Source: Sporosarcina luteola
GTDB taxonomy: Bacteria > Bacillota > Bacilli > Bacillales_A > Planococcaceae
Direction of reading: 5' to 3'
NCBI RefSeq assembly: GCF_007991495.1
Contig: NZ_BJYL01000015.1
Span: 62,001 to 126,000, forward strand
DNA length: 64,000 nucleotides
The position numbers were made by a program, and so were the translations under genes. Position 1 is the first letter of the stretch. Each line of letters starts with the position of its first letter. This document shows, piece after piece, positions 44,021-52,386 of this stretch. The notes beneath the pieces are model-generated. The model was not told the DNA's origin and made no database searches. It was given only the letters and a program-made list of their open reading frames with translations.

Positions 44021-44104
44021 ATGACAGTATTTGAAGCATTAATGCTCGCATTTACATTCACAGCATTAATCGTAGCAGTATTGTCGTTCCACAATAAAAA
44101 ATAA
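44021..44104 (+). CDS. holin-like type I toxin peptide, intact copy
   Basis: A 27-residue peptide, MTVFEALMLAFTFTALIVAV then LSFHNKK, with one membrane helix and a basic end. It is a textbook member of the putative holin-like toxin family of type I toxin-antitoxin loci. GGAGGGAGGTGG precedes ATG 44021. Its stop lies inside the first arm of a terminator shared with a predicted antisense RNA. Decayed copies of the same locus lie at 34352 and 48898. The peptide would depolarise or damage the membrane if over-made. Confidence 0.85.
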   Translation: MTVFEALMLAFTFTALIVAVLSFHNKK

Positions 44105-44145
44105 TCCATCCTTGAGTGGTAGCTCATAACGGATGGATTATTTTT
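44097..44145. terminator. bidirectional terminator of the toxin locus
   Basis: Arms AAATAATCCATCC and GGATGGATTATTT with A/T-runs on both sides and an inner TTGAG/CTCAT pairing. It is shared by toxin mRNA and antisense RNA. Confidence 0.75.
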
Positions 44146-44266
44146 ATCTAGCCAGCTGATCCCCTTGAAGGGAACCTATTGCTATTACTTACTTCAGACC
44201 GCCTAATGTTACTAGCATTGGGTGGTCTTTTTTAGTTTATTCACCTTGCACAAAAGTATTCTGATT
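44098..44266 (-). ncRNA. candidate antisense antitoxin RNA of the 44021 toxin
   Basis: A minus-strand promoter is seen: -35 TTGTTA (44296-44301) and -10 TACAAT (44273-44278), spacing 17. The RNA would pass through the GACCGCC/GGTGGTC hairpin (44197-44227) and the CCCCTTGAAGGGAA element and end in the ATAATCCATCC hairpin next to the toxin stop, giving about 170 bases of overlap with the toxin mRNA tail. The same promoter geometry is found at the 48.9 kb remnant. Confidence 0.6.
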
Positions 44267-44420
44267 ACCTTTATTGTAATATATATTATTCTTTATAACA
44301 ACCGGCAACACTTCTTTCACGCCGGACTTCATCAGGAAGGCGGTCATCCTGTAGATCGTATCGGCTTAGGCAGTCAGCCTTTTCAAGTCACTCAGTAGGT
44401 TCTGCGCGACTAATCGCAGC

Positions 44421-44729
44421 TTAATCATCTTCCGCTTCCACAAGGTATATCCGTTCCTCAAAACCACCGCGTTTAGCCGCCTTCTCCGCACGAATAGCCC
44501 CCAGTTCTCCCACCGTTACCCCATGAAACTTCGCCGCAGTGTGAATCAATTCCAGCAAATCGGCCAGTTCCTCAACGGCATTATCTGATGTAATTGCCCC
44601 TTCATACTCCACCAATTCCTCATGCATCTTATTATTCACTTCAGTTATGTATGGCGAGTTGTCCAATATATATGTCGCAAATGTCTTGTCGTCCGATTCG
44701 ATAATGTTGGGGATCAAGTCACGGACAAG
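44421..44729 (-). pseudogene. MazG-like gene, 5'-truncated copy
   Basis: Nearly identical in protein to the intact gene at 39273 (IPNIIES, EELVEYEGAITSD, EELADLLELIHTAA, RGGFEERIYLVEAE), but the first codons and the ribosome binding site are lost: the match begins at LVRDLIPN and the sequence then jumps to the shared upstream region about 130 bases further on. TTG 44717 could serve as a start without a site. This is probably inactive. Confidence 0.7.
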
Positions 44730-44818
44730 TACAATTCCTTTAAAATAAGGAATATTCTTCGTGTTATATGGTACTATTTAATTAGTATGAATTATATAGA
44801 AAAGGACGGGAGATTCGG

Positions 44819-44965
44819 TTGTTTAACTTGTTTAAATCAAAATGTGGAATCTGTAAAAGGAAAATATCAGACTACCAACGATATAGATTGCCGAACAATA
44901 AGGTAGGAAAGGTATGCTTGGCTTGTTGTGTGTATGCGGAGAGAAGGGCTTATCGGAAGTGCTGA
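44819..44965 (+). CDS. small four-Cys zinc-finger protein
   Basis: A 48-residue protein starting at TTG 44819 behind AAGGACGGGAG. Two Cys pairs, KCGIC and CLACC, separated by about 22 residues, and a basic C-terminus YAERRAYRKC fit a small zinc-binding domain found in many Bacillales. It is divergent from the truncated MazG copy, the reverse state of the locus at 39.3-39.8 kb, where the MazG gene is intact and this gene is cut short. Function unknown. Confidence 0.65.
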   Translation: MFNLFKSKCGICKRKISDYQRYRLPNNKVGKVCLACCVYAERRAYRKC

Positions 44966-45086
44966 AACCCGAAATCATCCTATCTACATGGAGAGGTGTC
45001 TTTGAGCAATCGGATCTTAAAACACAATCGAGCGGATCAGAAGATTGATATTGCTTTCAATACCAAATCAAAAAGGGTGATTAATT

Positions 45087-45982
45087 TTGAGTGTACGCGG
45101 TAAAAGTATAAATTTGTTTTTGATCGATGGTACTCCAAGTGGACGTATCAAGTGCACGCTTGCCAACTGGACAGGAGTTGCCTATCAAATTCCTCGCACT
45201 GAACTAGATAAATGCAAAGGAAGGCGTGATTTATCGCAGAGTGGTGTATATTTTTTATTTGGAACATCCGAAGAAACAGGGGGAAATGCGGTCTATATCG
45301 GTCAAGCTGGAGTGAGAAAAAATGTGAGGGTATCCTTTACCGTCTGCTGGAACATAAACGTAATCAAGAAAAAGATTATTGGACAGAGGCTGTAGTATTT
45401 ACGACCTCAAACAACTTCTTTGGACCGACTGAAATTAGTTATCTTGAGAATCGCTTCTGCACTATGACCATGGTTGCAGGTCGTTACATTGTCAAAAATG
45501 GAAACGAACCAACCTCCGGCAACATAACAGAAGAAAAAGAAAGTGAACTTGAGGAATTCATTGATTATGCCAAACTAGTTATGGGTACGTTGGGTCATAA
45601 GGTTTTCGAAAAGTTGGCAGACATGAAGGTTAAAAGTGAGACGCAGGAGACCCCAGATACTGATGAGCTTTTATTATACCTGAAGCGCAATAGCGGTAAA
45701 AGCGGCATTTTAATTGAGGCTAAGTGCAAACAAACCAACGAAGGCTTTGTAGTATTAAAAGGTAGTCATATCGAAACAATTGATTCTAACAGCATACCGC
45801 CAGCTATTAAAGTTAGCCGTGAAAAAGCACGAATTGATGAGAATGGAATATTGCAGGAAGATGTTCTCTTCCGTAGTCCATCATATGCGGCTGCGTTTGT
45901 AGTTGGCGGCCATGCCAACGGTTTAAAACAGTGGAAAACAGAAGATGGAAAAACATTAAGAGATCTAGAAAGTAATGAATAA
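45087..45982 (+). pseudogene. GIY-YIG nuclease/DUF4357 gene with a one-base deletion
   Basis: The gene starts at TTG 45087 (AAAGGGTG site). The GIY-YIG nuclease motif is GVYFLFGTSEE and AVYIGQAG (about residues 53-76). After VRKN at 45323 the frame is lost; adding one G at 45324 gives GEGILYRLLEHKRNQEKDYW and an open frame to 45982, with the C-terminal DUF4357-like part SGILIEAKCKQTNEGFVVLKG. The intact protein would have about 298 residues. A single missing base in a GTGAGG context is the only defect seen, so recent decay or an assembly error is possible. Confidence 0.75.
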
Positions 45983-46011
45983 GTATGAGATTTTTACATG
46001 GAAGAGGGTAG

Positions 46012-46371
46012 GGGCTTTTCATAGCACTGTCAAAGATGCTTCTATCATCAATAGCTGAATTTATTGATGAAAACTATGTCGACGAATTTATCTTTCATAA
46101 TCTTGAAAGTGAGATTGAATTTTTTCCGATGGAGGGAGCTATACGTGAGAGTAGACGAAGCTTGAACGATGTTGTAAAGCAGATGGATGAAACGTTTTCC
46201 CAACGGTTGCTCCGTTGGATTGATGAAAAAGGGATGGCCGATGTGCAAGCCTATAAAAGGGCGAATGTGGATCGGAAACATTTTTCGAAAATCCGTAATG
46301 ATGTCCACTATCGACCTAGAAAATCGACTGCTATTGCATTTGCGATCGCGTTGCAATTGTCGAAGAAATAG
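46012..46371 (+). pseudogene. C-terminal fragment of a macro-domain-associated protein
   Basis: The encoded stretch, [18 protein letters not shown] then [20 protein letters not shown] and [19 protein letters not shown], is the helical tail that follows a macro (ADP-ribose binding) domain in a family of Firmicutes proteins. The macro domain itself is absent upstream and the frame opens straight after a stop, with no ribosome binding site. The end (LQLSKK, stop) is also earlier than usual. It is a remnant lost at both ends. Translation from ATG 46036 cannot be excluded. Confidence 0.55.
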
Positions 46372-46495
46372 AGAACTCACCCGGTGACCTTTAGGGCGTT
46401 GTTAAAAGGCGAGCTTGATGGCGGTTGATATGTGTGTGATGATTCATTTGTTTGATTTTTTAGGAAGCTGAAATGGAACATAGGAGATTATTAAA

Positions 46496-48769
46496 ATGCT
46501 AAATTACGGACTTCTAAGCGATTTTGATTTTGAAATTTTATGTAGAGATATTCTCTCGAAAAGGTTGAATACTGAGTTGTATTATTTTTCAAAAGGGCCC
46601 GACCAGGGTATTGATTTAGCCGATAGTATAGTTAAACCAACAACGATTGTTCAAGTGAAACATTATATGAACAGCTCTTTTTCGCAACTAATGGCATCCC
46701 TAAAGCAAGAGAAAGAAAAGCTCGAAAAATGGCAGCCGCAAGCATATTATGTATGTACTTCTAAGAGTTTAACGAGGGGAAATATAGAAAGTATATATAA
46801 CGAGTTTCAAAACTATATGGCATCTACCGATTGTATTATCTCGAAAGAACAAATTGATACGTTCTTATTAGATAAAAACAACGAAGATATTTTAAGAAAG
46901 CATTTTAAACTTTGGATTACAGCAGATTTAGTGTTAAATGATTTGTTACACCAAGATGTTTTTATCGATTGTGAGTATTTAATGGACGAGATTGAAGATG
47001 AATTGCCTTATTTTGTTCAAACAACAATATTTAATCATGCATTGGAAGCATTAAAAAAGTATAGAAAAATATTGTTGTTCGGAGATCCGGGAGTAGGCAA
47101 ATCCATTACTTCAAAAATGTTAGTACTAAACTTTGTAAAAGAAGGATACGCAGTTAGATATGCTACAAATAGTAGTTTATCGGATATCAAAAAATCCATG
47201 TCCGTAAATAAAGCTAAAAAAGAAATTGTTTTTTTAGATGATTTTTTAGGTCAGCATTATATGAACCTCAGAAGTGGGCAAGATTCTGAAATCCTTTCGT
47301 TATTACGTTATATAGATAGAAATAAAAATAAAATCTTAGTATTAAATTCAAGAGTGACAATATTAAATACAGCAATGGAAATATTTACGGATTTAGATAG
47401 ATACTTTAATTTCAATGGGATAAAAATGTATCGAATTGATTTAAATCAAATTACAGACGTTGAAAAAGCTAAAATCTTTCTAGCCAAGCTAAAAAGATTT
47501 ATGGTACCGGATGAGTATTATAAAGATGTAAGAAAGAATAAGCGATATCGAAATATCATTAAGCATAAAAATTTTAATCCCCGTGTGGTAGAGTATATTT
47601 GTATGCCTACAAAATACCAAGATAGAAAACCTAATCAATATTTCGAATTCATAATGGAGAATTTTGATAAGCCAAAAGAGATTTGGAAAAACGAATTTGA
47701 AAGTCGTTTAAGTGAAATGGATAGATTATTTATGTTTACTCTCTATTCAATAACAGATAATAGTGTTGCTATTGATCGGTTAATAATTGCATTTAATTAT
47801 TTGACACGCGATATTTTAGATACAACAATAGATCATTTTAATGTTATTCTAAAACGTCTAAACGAATCTCTAATAAAAGTAGAGGATAATTATGGGGAAT
47901 TAAGAGTGAAAGTTTTAAACCCCTCAATAAATGATTACTTGAAATCTTCACTCTCGAGTAATTCGAATCTTGAAAAACTTTTAAAAGCTAATGCTGTTTA
48001 TTATGAACAAATATCTCGAATATCACCTAAAGAAGAGTTTGAGTATAAATTAAAAGAGTTGATTTTAAATCATAAAAACCATGGTTTAACAACAGTTTCA
48101 CCACTCAAGGATTTTGATTTAATTATTCATGGAGTAGCTAAATATAAGATTTTAGAAGAAGACTTTACTGATATTATTCACCAAGTCTTAATGCGGTCTT
48201 TAAATGATTTTCAGATCGGTCATTTAAGAATTTCAGCTATACAAACCATACTAGTTTTCCTAAGAGAAGACTCATTATGGGACTTTTATGAATTAAAATC
48301 AATTGAATATGATGAAGAGATAATTGAGGATTTTTTTTACGAATGCACTGAGCTTGACGAAGCAGTCGATTTAACAAATTTATTGAAAATCAGATTAGAA
48401 CAATTTTTTATTGGGACTGAGAATTTAGTGGATTGTTTAGGCGAAAAGCTTAAGGAAATGTTTGATCGGTACTTCGAAGACTACGAATATTACGGAGAAA
48501 TGATATCCGAATATGACTCAGACGAATTATCCAGTGTTTATCCAAGTTTATATGATGACTTTATAAGTGAAACACAAAAATTCTTAGATCAAGTTCAAGA
48601 AAATGATATAAAGTCTTCTGTTAACTTAAATGAAATATTTTCATACAGTCAATTTACTTCTACCATGGATGAAATTGTAGATAACGAGAGAGAAAAACAC
48701 TTGTATGATCCCGAACGAGTCGGGGTAGAAGACATAACGATTGATGATGTTTTAAACAGGTTGATTTAG
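46496..48769 (+). CDS. restriction endonuclease-STAND ATPase, candidate defence protein
   Basis: A 757-residue protein in three parts. The N-terminus is a PD-(D/E)XK restriction-like domain: FEILCRDILSKRL, KGPDQGIDLAD (Asp about residue 40) and IVQVKHY (Q-x-K, about residue 53), as in Mrr-type endonucleases. The middle is a STAND-type NTPase (nSTAND3-like) with Walker A LLFGDPGVGKSITSK (about residue 195) and Walker B EIVFLDDFLG (about residue 244). The last 330 residues are helical, a likely sensor. STAND proteins with nuclease effectors (Avs and relatives) sense phage proteins and cut DNA; this smaller design fits that logic. ATAGGAG precedes ATG 46496. It is a single gene with A+T-rich codon use, suggesting transfer. 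Confidence 0.8.
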   Translation: MLNYGLLSDFDFEILCRDILSKRLNTELYYFSKGPDQGIDLADSIVKPTTIVQVKHYMNSSFSQLMASLKQEKEKLEKWQPQAYYVCTSKSLTRGNIESIYNEFQNYMASTDCIISKEQIDTFLLDKNNEDILRKHFKLWITADLVLNDLLHQDVFIDCEYLMDEIEDELPYFVQTTIFNHALEALKKYRKILLFGDPGVGKSITSKMLVLNFVKEGYAVRYATNSSLSDIKKSMSVNKAKKEIVFLDDFLGQHYMNLRSGQDSEILSLLRYIDRNKNKILVLNSRVTILNTAMEIFTDLDRYFNFNGIKMYRIDLNQITDVEKAKIFLAKLKRFMVPDEYYKDVRKNKRYRNIIKHKNFNPRVVEYICMPTKYQDRKPNQYFEFIMENFDKPKEIWKNEFESRLSEMDRLFMFTLYSITDNSVAIDRLIIAFNYLTRDILDTTIDHFNVILKRLNESLIKVEDNYGELRVKVLNPSINDYLKSSLSSNSNLEKLLKANAVYYEQISRISPKEEFEYKLKELILNHKNHGLTTVSPLKDFDLIIHGVAKYKILEEDFTDIIHQVLMRSLNDFQIGHLRISAIQTILVFLREDSLWDFYELKSIEYDEEIIEDFFYECTELDEAVDLTNLLKIRLEQFFIGTENLVDCLGEKLKEMFDRYFEDYEYYGEMISEYDSDELSSVYPSLYDDFISETQKFLDQVQENDIKSSVNLNEIFSYSQFTSTMDEIVDNEREKHLYDPERVGVEDITIDDVLNRLI

Positions 48770-48897
48770 AAACAGACTCCACATTCAAAAATAATTAGAT
48801 TAACATGACAAGAATCAGATAATGGGCTTTGCAAATTTTGAAAGAGATAACAAACGTGCACGTAGCGTAAAAAACACTAAAAATAGAACCCTCCGCA

Positions 48898-49130
48898 GTT
48901 CGATTTGCTAATGCTCGCTTTTACATTCGGGGCATTGTCGTTCAACCATAAAAAAATCCATCCTTGAGTGTCCGCTCATAATGGATGGATTATTTTAATA
49001 CTCAAGCTGATCCCCCTCGTAGGGAACCTGCTATTACACTTTACAGACCGCCTAATGTTGACGCATTGGGTGGTCCTTTTTAGTATATGCCTGTTATTCT
49101 TAGTATAATGTAGTTTTTTCATCATCACAA
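48898..49130. pseudogene. decayed type I toxin locus with intact antisense promoter, copy B
   Basis: LLMLAFTFGALSFNHKK can be read at about 48907-48957, a toxin helix with an internal deletion and no start. The terminator (AAATCCATCC ... GGATGGATTATTTT), the AGGGAACCTGCTATTAC element and the GACCGCC/GGTGGTC hairpin follow in the same order as at 44.1 kb. On the minus strand -35 TTGTGA (49125-49130) and -10 TATACT (49102-49107) are 17 bases apart, so an orphan antitoxin RNA of about 140 bases may still be made. Confidence 0.65.
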
Positions 49131-49171
49131 CGAAACCACTTTCCAAAATCAATCAATCAGGAGGAACCCCC

Positions 49172-50965
49172 ATGCCCAACCACCAACAACAAATCCTATC
49201 CCTCATCGAGGATTCTCAGGATTTCACCCAATTACATAACCACTTCAACCGTTTCAATCCATTCAAAGTACTTCAAGTCGATAATTATGAAATCCGTCAC
49301 TCCAATGTGCTTGCGTGGCTGATGGATCCGCAGCAGAATCATGACTTGGGTTCTTATTTTATTAAGAAGCTTATTGCAAAAGTCTTTGTCAATCCTGCCA
49401 ATTATGAGGATGAGGACAAGATTGCCAATTATGATGTACTTCAGTTGAGCCGCCATTCGTACCATGATCTTGTCGTGTATAAAGAGTTGGCGACGCCTAA
49501 CCGAAAGCGGATCGATCTGTTAGCTGTATCCGACTTGCATCAAGTGGTGGTTTTGATTGAAAACAAGTTTTGGTCCAATGAATCGGAGGGGCAGCTTGAG
49601 GAATATATCGAGTTTGTCCGGACGGCTTATGCTGGCTATAAAATTATCCCGGTGTTTCTGACGTTGCAGGATGAGGAGCCTACGCATGAGGACTATCTGA
49701 TGCTTGGTTATTCAGATGTGTTGGACATCCTCAACAATATGACAGACGCGAATAAAGAGTATATGCATCCAGATGTGCATTCTTTCATTTCCTATTACAT
49801 CGATATTTTAGAGGATCAGTTGGTTCAAAATGATGAATTGAATGCGAAGGGGATGGCTCTTTATAAAAATCATAAGGAAGCTGTCGACCTTCTTGCTAGT
49901 GCTGGAAAGAGAAGGTTGGCAGAAAGCAGCTTTGCAAATGAATTGAGCCGGATTTACGGTCAATATAAGGAGACAATCGATTTTGTTGTGAAGGTCGGCA
50001 GCAGCTTCTTACGGGAGGCATTTATTCGATTTGCCCGAAAGTTAGAGTGGCCGGAGCATTTGTATACGCCCCATTTCCGCGTGCCGCACTTCATTGAGCA
50101 GACGTGGGACGAGCATTTTGACGAGAGCGACTTGCGCAAGAAGTGGTGGATGAATAAGGGGCTGATTGCTTGGTTTGAACAATCGGACGAACGATTGAAA
50201 TTGAAGGTGGAGGTTGGACCTTTGCATCATGAGGATCGAGTCCGGCTTTTACAGGCGTTAAAGGTAAGAGGGGGTGACGTGAAGGAGCAGGCGTTTGAAG
50301 AGGGCAGGCAGTATACGAGGATCTATATGGATGCTGATCGTCCGACTTCGTGGGAAGATGTCGATTCGTTAATGGATTGCATGCTGCATCTATATGAGAA
50401 GGAGTCTTTCCAGTCCTTATTACGATTGACGAACGAGGCGGTTGTGATGGGCAATGACCAAAGCAATCCGATCATTGAACCTGCTCAGTTTAAGGTGGAT
50501 TCACCATTGGAAAAAGCGTTTACTCTGTTTGTGAATGAACAGCGAATTGCTTCTGACTATTATAATGTCAATCATACTGTGCCTAGTTTTATGGAGCAGG
50601 AGTGGACACAGTTGCCTTCGGCGTATCGAGTGACGGAAAAGTACTGGCTCGGCTATCCGCTGATTGCCTGGTTTAGAAGACGGAATTCGACTGTGCGGTT
50701 GATTGTTGAAGTCGGACCGCTGCCACATATGGAAAGAACGCATTTATTGAAGAGCTTGGAGGAACAAGGTATTCCGGTGCGAGCGCTTGCCTTTGAAGAA
50801 GGGAGACGTTTTACACGGATTTATTCTAAGGCTATTCCTGTTGAAAATATGGAAGATGCTGAAGAGCTGAAAGCGGCGATGGATGGGCTGATTGCTGATC
50901 ATGAGTATGTAGCTGTGCGGGAGAGAATTGCGAGGGTGGTTGAAGGTTTGCGTGTGAAAAAGTAG
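49172..50965 (+). CDS. PD-(D/E)XK nuclease superfamily protein with duplicated C-terminal module
   Basis: A 597-residue protein. The N-terminal 230 residues form a PDDEXK_4-type nuclease domain: EIRHSNVLAWLMDP (about residue 40), RKRIDLLAV (Asp about residue 114) and VVLIENKFWSNE (ExK about residue 129). The rest contains two copies of a module of about 125 residues (about 285-405 and 450-580), each with VPHFIEQ/VPSFMEQ, GLIAWFEQ/PLIAWFRR, VEVGPLHHEDR/VEVGPLPHMER and AFEEGRQYTRIY/AFEEGRRFTRIY. The duplicated part probably binds a ligand or DNA. CAGGAGG precedes ATG 49172. The location among restriction and STAND genes points to defence; function unproven. Confidence 0.85.
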   Translation: MPNHQQQILSLIEDSQDFTQLHNHFNRFNPFKVLQVDNYEIRHSNVLAWLMDPQQNHDLGSYFIKKLIAKVFVNPANYEDEDKIANYDVLQLSRHSYHDLVVYKELATPNRKRIDLLAVSDLHQVVVLIENKFWSNESEGQLEEYIEFVRTAYAGYKIIPVFLTLQDEEPTHEDYLMLGYSDVLDILNNMTDANKEYMHPDVHSFISYYIDILEDQLVQNDELNAKGMALYKNHKEAVDLLASAGKRRLAESSFANELSRIYGQYKETIDFVVKVGSSFLREAFIRFARKLEWPEHLYTPHFRVPHFIEQTWDEHFDESDLRKKWWMNKGLIAWFEQSDERLKLKVEVGPLHHEDRVRLLQALKVRGGDVKEQAFEEGRQYTRIYMDADRPTSWEDVDSLMDCMLHLYEKESFQSLLRLTNEAVVMGNDQSNPIIEPAQFKVDSPLEKAFTLFVNEQRIASDYYNVNHTVPSFMEQEWTQLPSAYRVTEKYWLGYPLIAWFRRRNSTVRLIVEVGPLPHMERTHLLKSLEEQGIPVRALAFEEGRRFTRIYSKAIPVENMEDAEELKAAMDGLIADHEYVAVRERIARVVEGLRVKK

Positions 50966-51045
50966 TCTGCCTGCATGTATACAGGAATCCTTTATTTAAT
51001 AATTTCTAGAAATAAGGTCTGCCCACAACTTGGGCAGACCCTCCC

Positions 51046-52260
51046 TCAAACAAGCTTCTTAAACGGATGAAAAAACAACCTACCAAAAAGCACTGCAAAA
51101 ATACACATTGATATGAAGAACAAAATCCTGATCGGGAACCATTCCGCCCATAGGCCGGCGATGAACAACCCTAATGGAAGGGTTAACTTCATTAGCATGG
51201 ATGATGTCCCCGCGACTCTTCCAAGCAAATGATTCGGTGTGAATTCCTGGCGAATTGTGAAGTAGACGATATTGGAAATTGTCGTTGAGAACGTACGGAT
51301 CGCAAGGGAGATGCCGATTGTCCACCACGTTTGTGCGAACAGCAGCAGGCACATGGAGATGATGTCAAAGACGAGCGAGTATGTATAAATGACGCCACGG
51401 CCGAAACGTTTGCGGATTCTGCTGATGAGGCTTGCGCCGATAAGTCCTCCGATTGCAGAGATCGTGAACATGAAACCGACTTGCTTGGAATCGGCACCGA
51501 TCTGATCGGTGGCAAAGAAGATGAGTATGCCGATGACGAGACTGGATGCGAAATTACTGAAAAGCACCGTGATGGTTGGCGTTAACAGGATTTTATTGTT
51601 AACCAGCTCGACGATTCCTTCCTTCATATCCTTCCAGATTGAATGCGAGGCGTCCTCCCGTTTCGCGGTTGGCGGGACATTCAAAAATTGCATGAATACG
51701 TACATGATCAGCAGGCAGACAAGGTAAATCGTTAATGTCGACGTGTAGGAAAACACGGCGATCAGTACACCTGCAATTCCCGGGCCAATCATCCGGATCA
51801 GCGTATCAATGAACGACAGCTTGGCATTGGCTGATGTCAACTGGTCCTTTGAGACGATTTGAGGAAGTACCGAGTGATTGGCATTGCCGAACGTATATCC
51901 TGCGGAGGACAAGACGAAGCCGAGGATGTATAGATGCCATAGTTCAATATGATTTGTCAGCAGCAACGTGACAATTCCACACATCGAAATCACTTGAATG
52001 AAGCTTGTCCACACCATCATGGTCTTCCGATTTAGCCGATCGACTAACGCCCCTGCAAGCATCCCTAAAAAGATATTCGGAAAAAATTCAATCGCTCGCA
52101 TCATGCTCATCGCCAATGCGGATCTGCTTAGATCGTAAATTAGCAATGGAATCGCAATGCTATACATTTGCATGCCGAAACTCGATATCGTGGAACTCCC
52201 CCATAACAGCAGGAAGTTCCTATTTTTAAACAGTGAAATCTCTGAAGCAACTGCCTTCAT
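51046..52260 (-). CDS. MFS transporter, drug-efflux (DHA3-like) type
   Basis: Major facilitator protein of 404 residues with about 12 membrane helices and the loop-2/3 motif ALVDRLNRKTMM (about residues 60-71). The opening SLFKNRNFLLLWGSSTISSFG is typical of macrolide-efflux-like DHA3 transporters. ATG 52260 is placed 7 bases after GGAGGG; earlier starts overlap that site. It is divergent from the SgrR-like regulator gene at 52387, with 126 bases between the start codons; such pairs usually mean that the regulator controls the transporter. Substrate unknown. Confidence 0.88.
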   Translation of the reverse strand: MKAVASEISLFKNRNFLLLWGSSTISSFGMQMYSIAIPLLIYDLSRSALAMSMMRAIEFFPNIFLGMLAGALVDRLNRKTMMVWTSFIQVISMCGIVTLLLTNHIELWHLYILGFVLSSAGYTFGNANHSVLPQIVSKDQLTSANAKLSFIDTLIRMIGPGIAGVLIAVFSYTSTLTIYLVCLLIMYVFMQFLNVPPTAKREDASHSIWKDMKEGIVELVNNKILLTPTITVLFSNFASSLVIGILIFFATDQIGADSKQVGFMFTISAIGGLIGASLISRIRKRFGRGVIYTYSLVFDIISMCLLLFAQTWWTIGISLAIRTFSTTISNIVYFTIRQEFTPNHLLGRVAGTSSMLMKLTLPLGLFIAGLWAEWFPIRILFFISMCIFAVLFGRLFFHPFKKLV

Positions 52261-52386
52261 TTTCATCCCTCCGATTGTTCTGCCGCATAGAAGAAGTGTA
52301 GAATAAGAAAAGGTGCAGTAAAAGTGTCCGTTATTTATTTTGCAGTTCACCTTTTCGTATTTTGAACAACTGAAGGAGGATGGCTC

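Noticed and set aside
51331..51727. Plus-strand frames over the MFS transporter gene
   Set aside because: Antisense shadows of transmembrane codons with unnatural Asp/Glu/Cys runs and no ribosome binding site.
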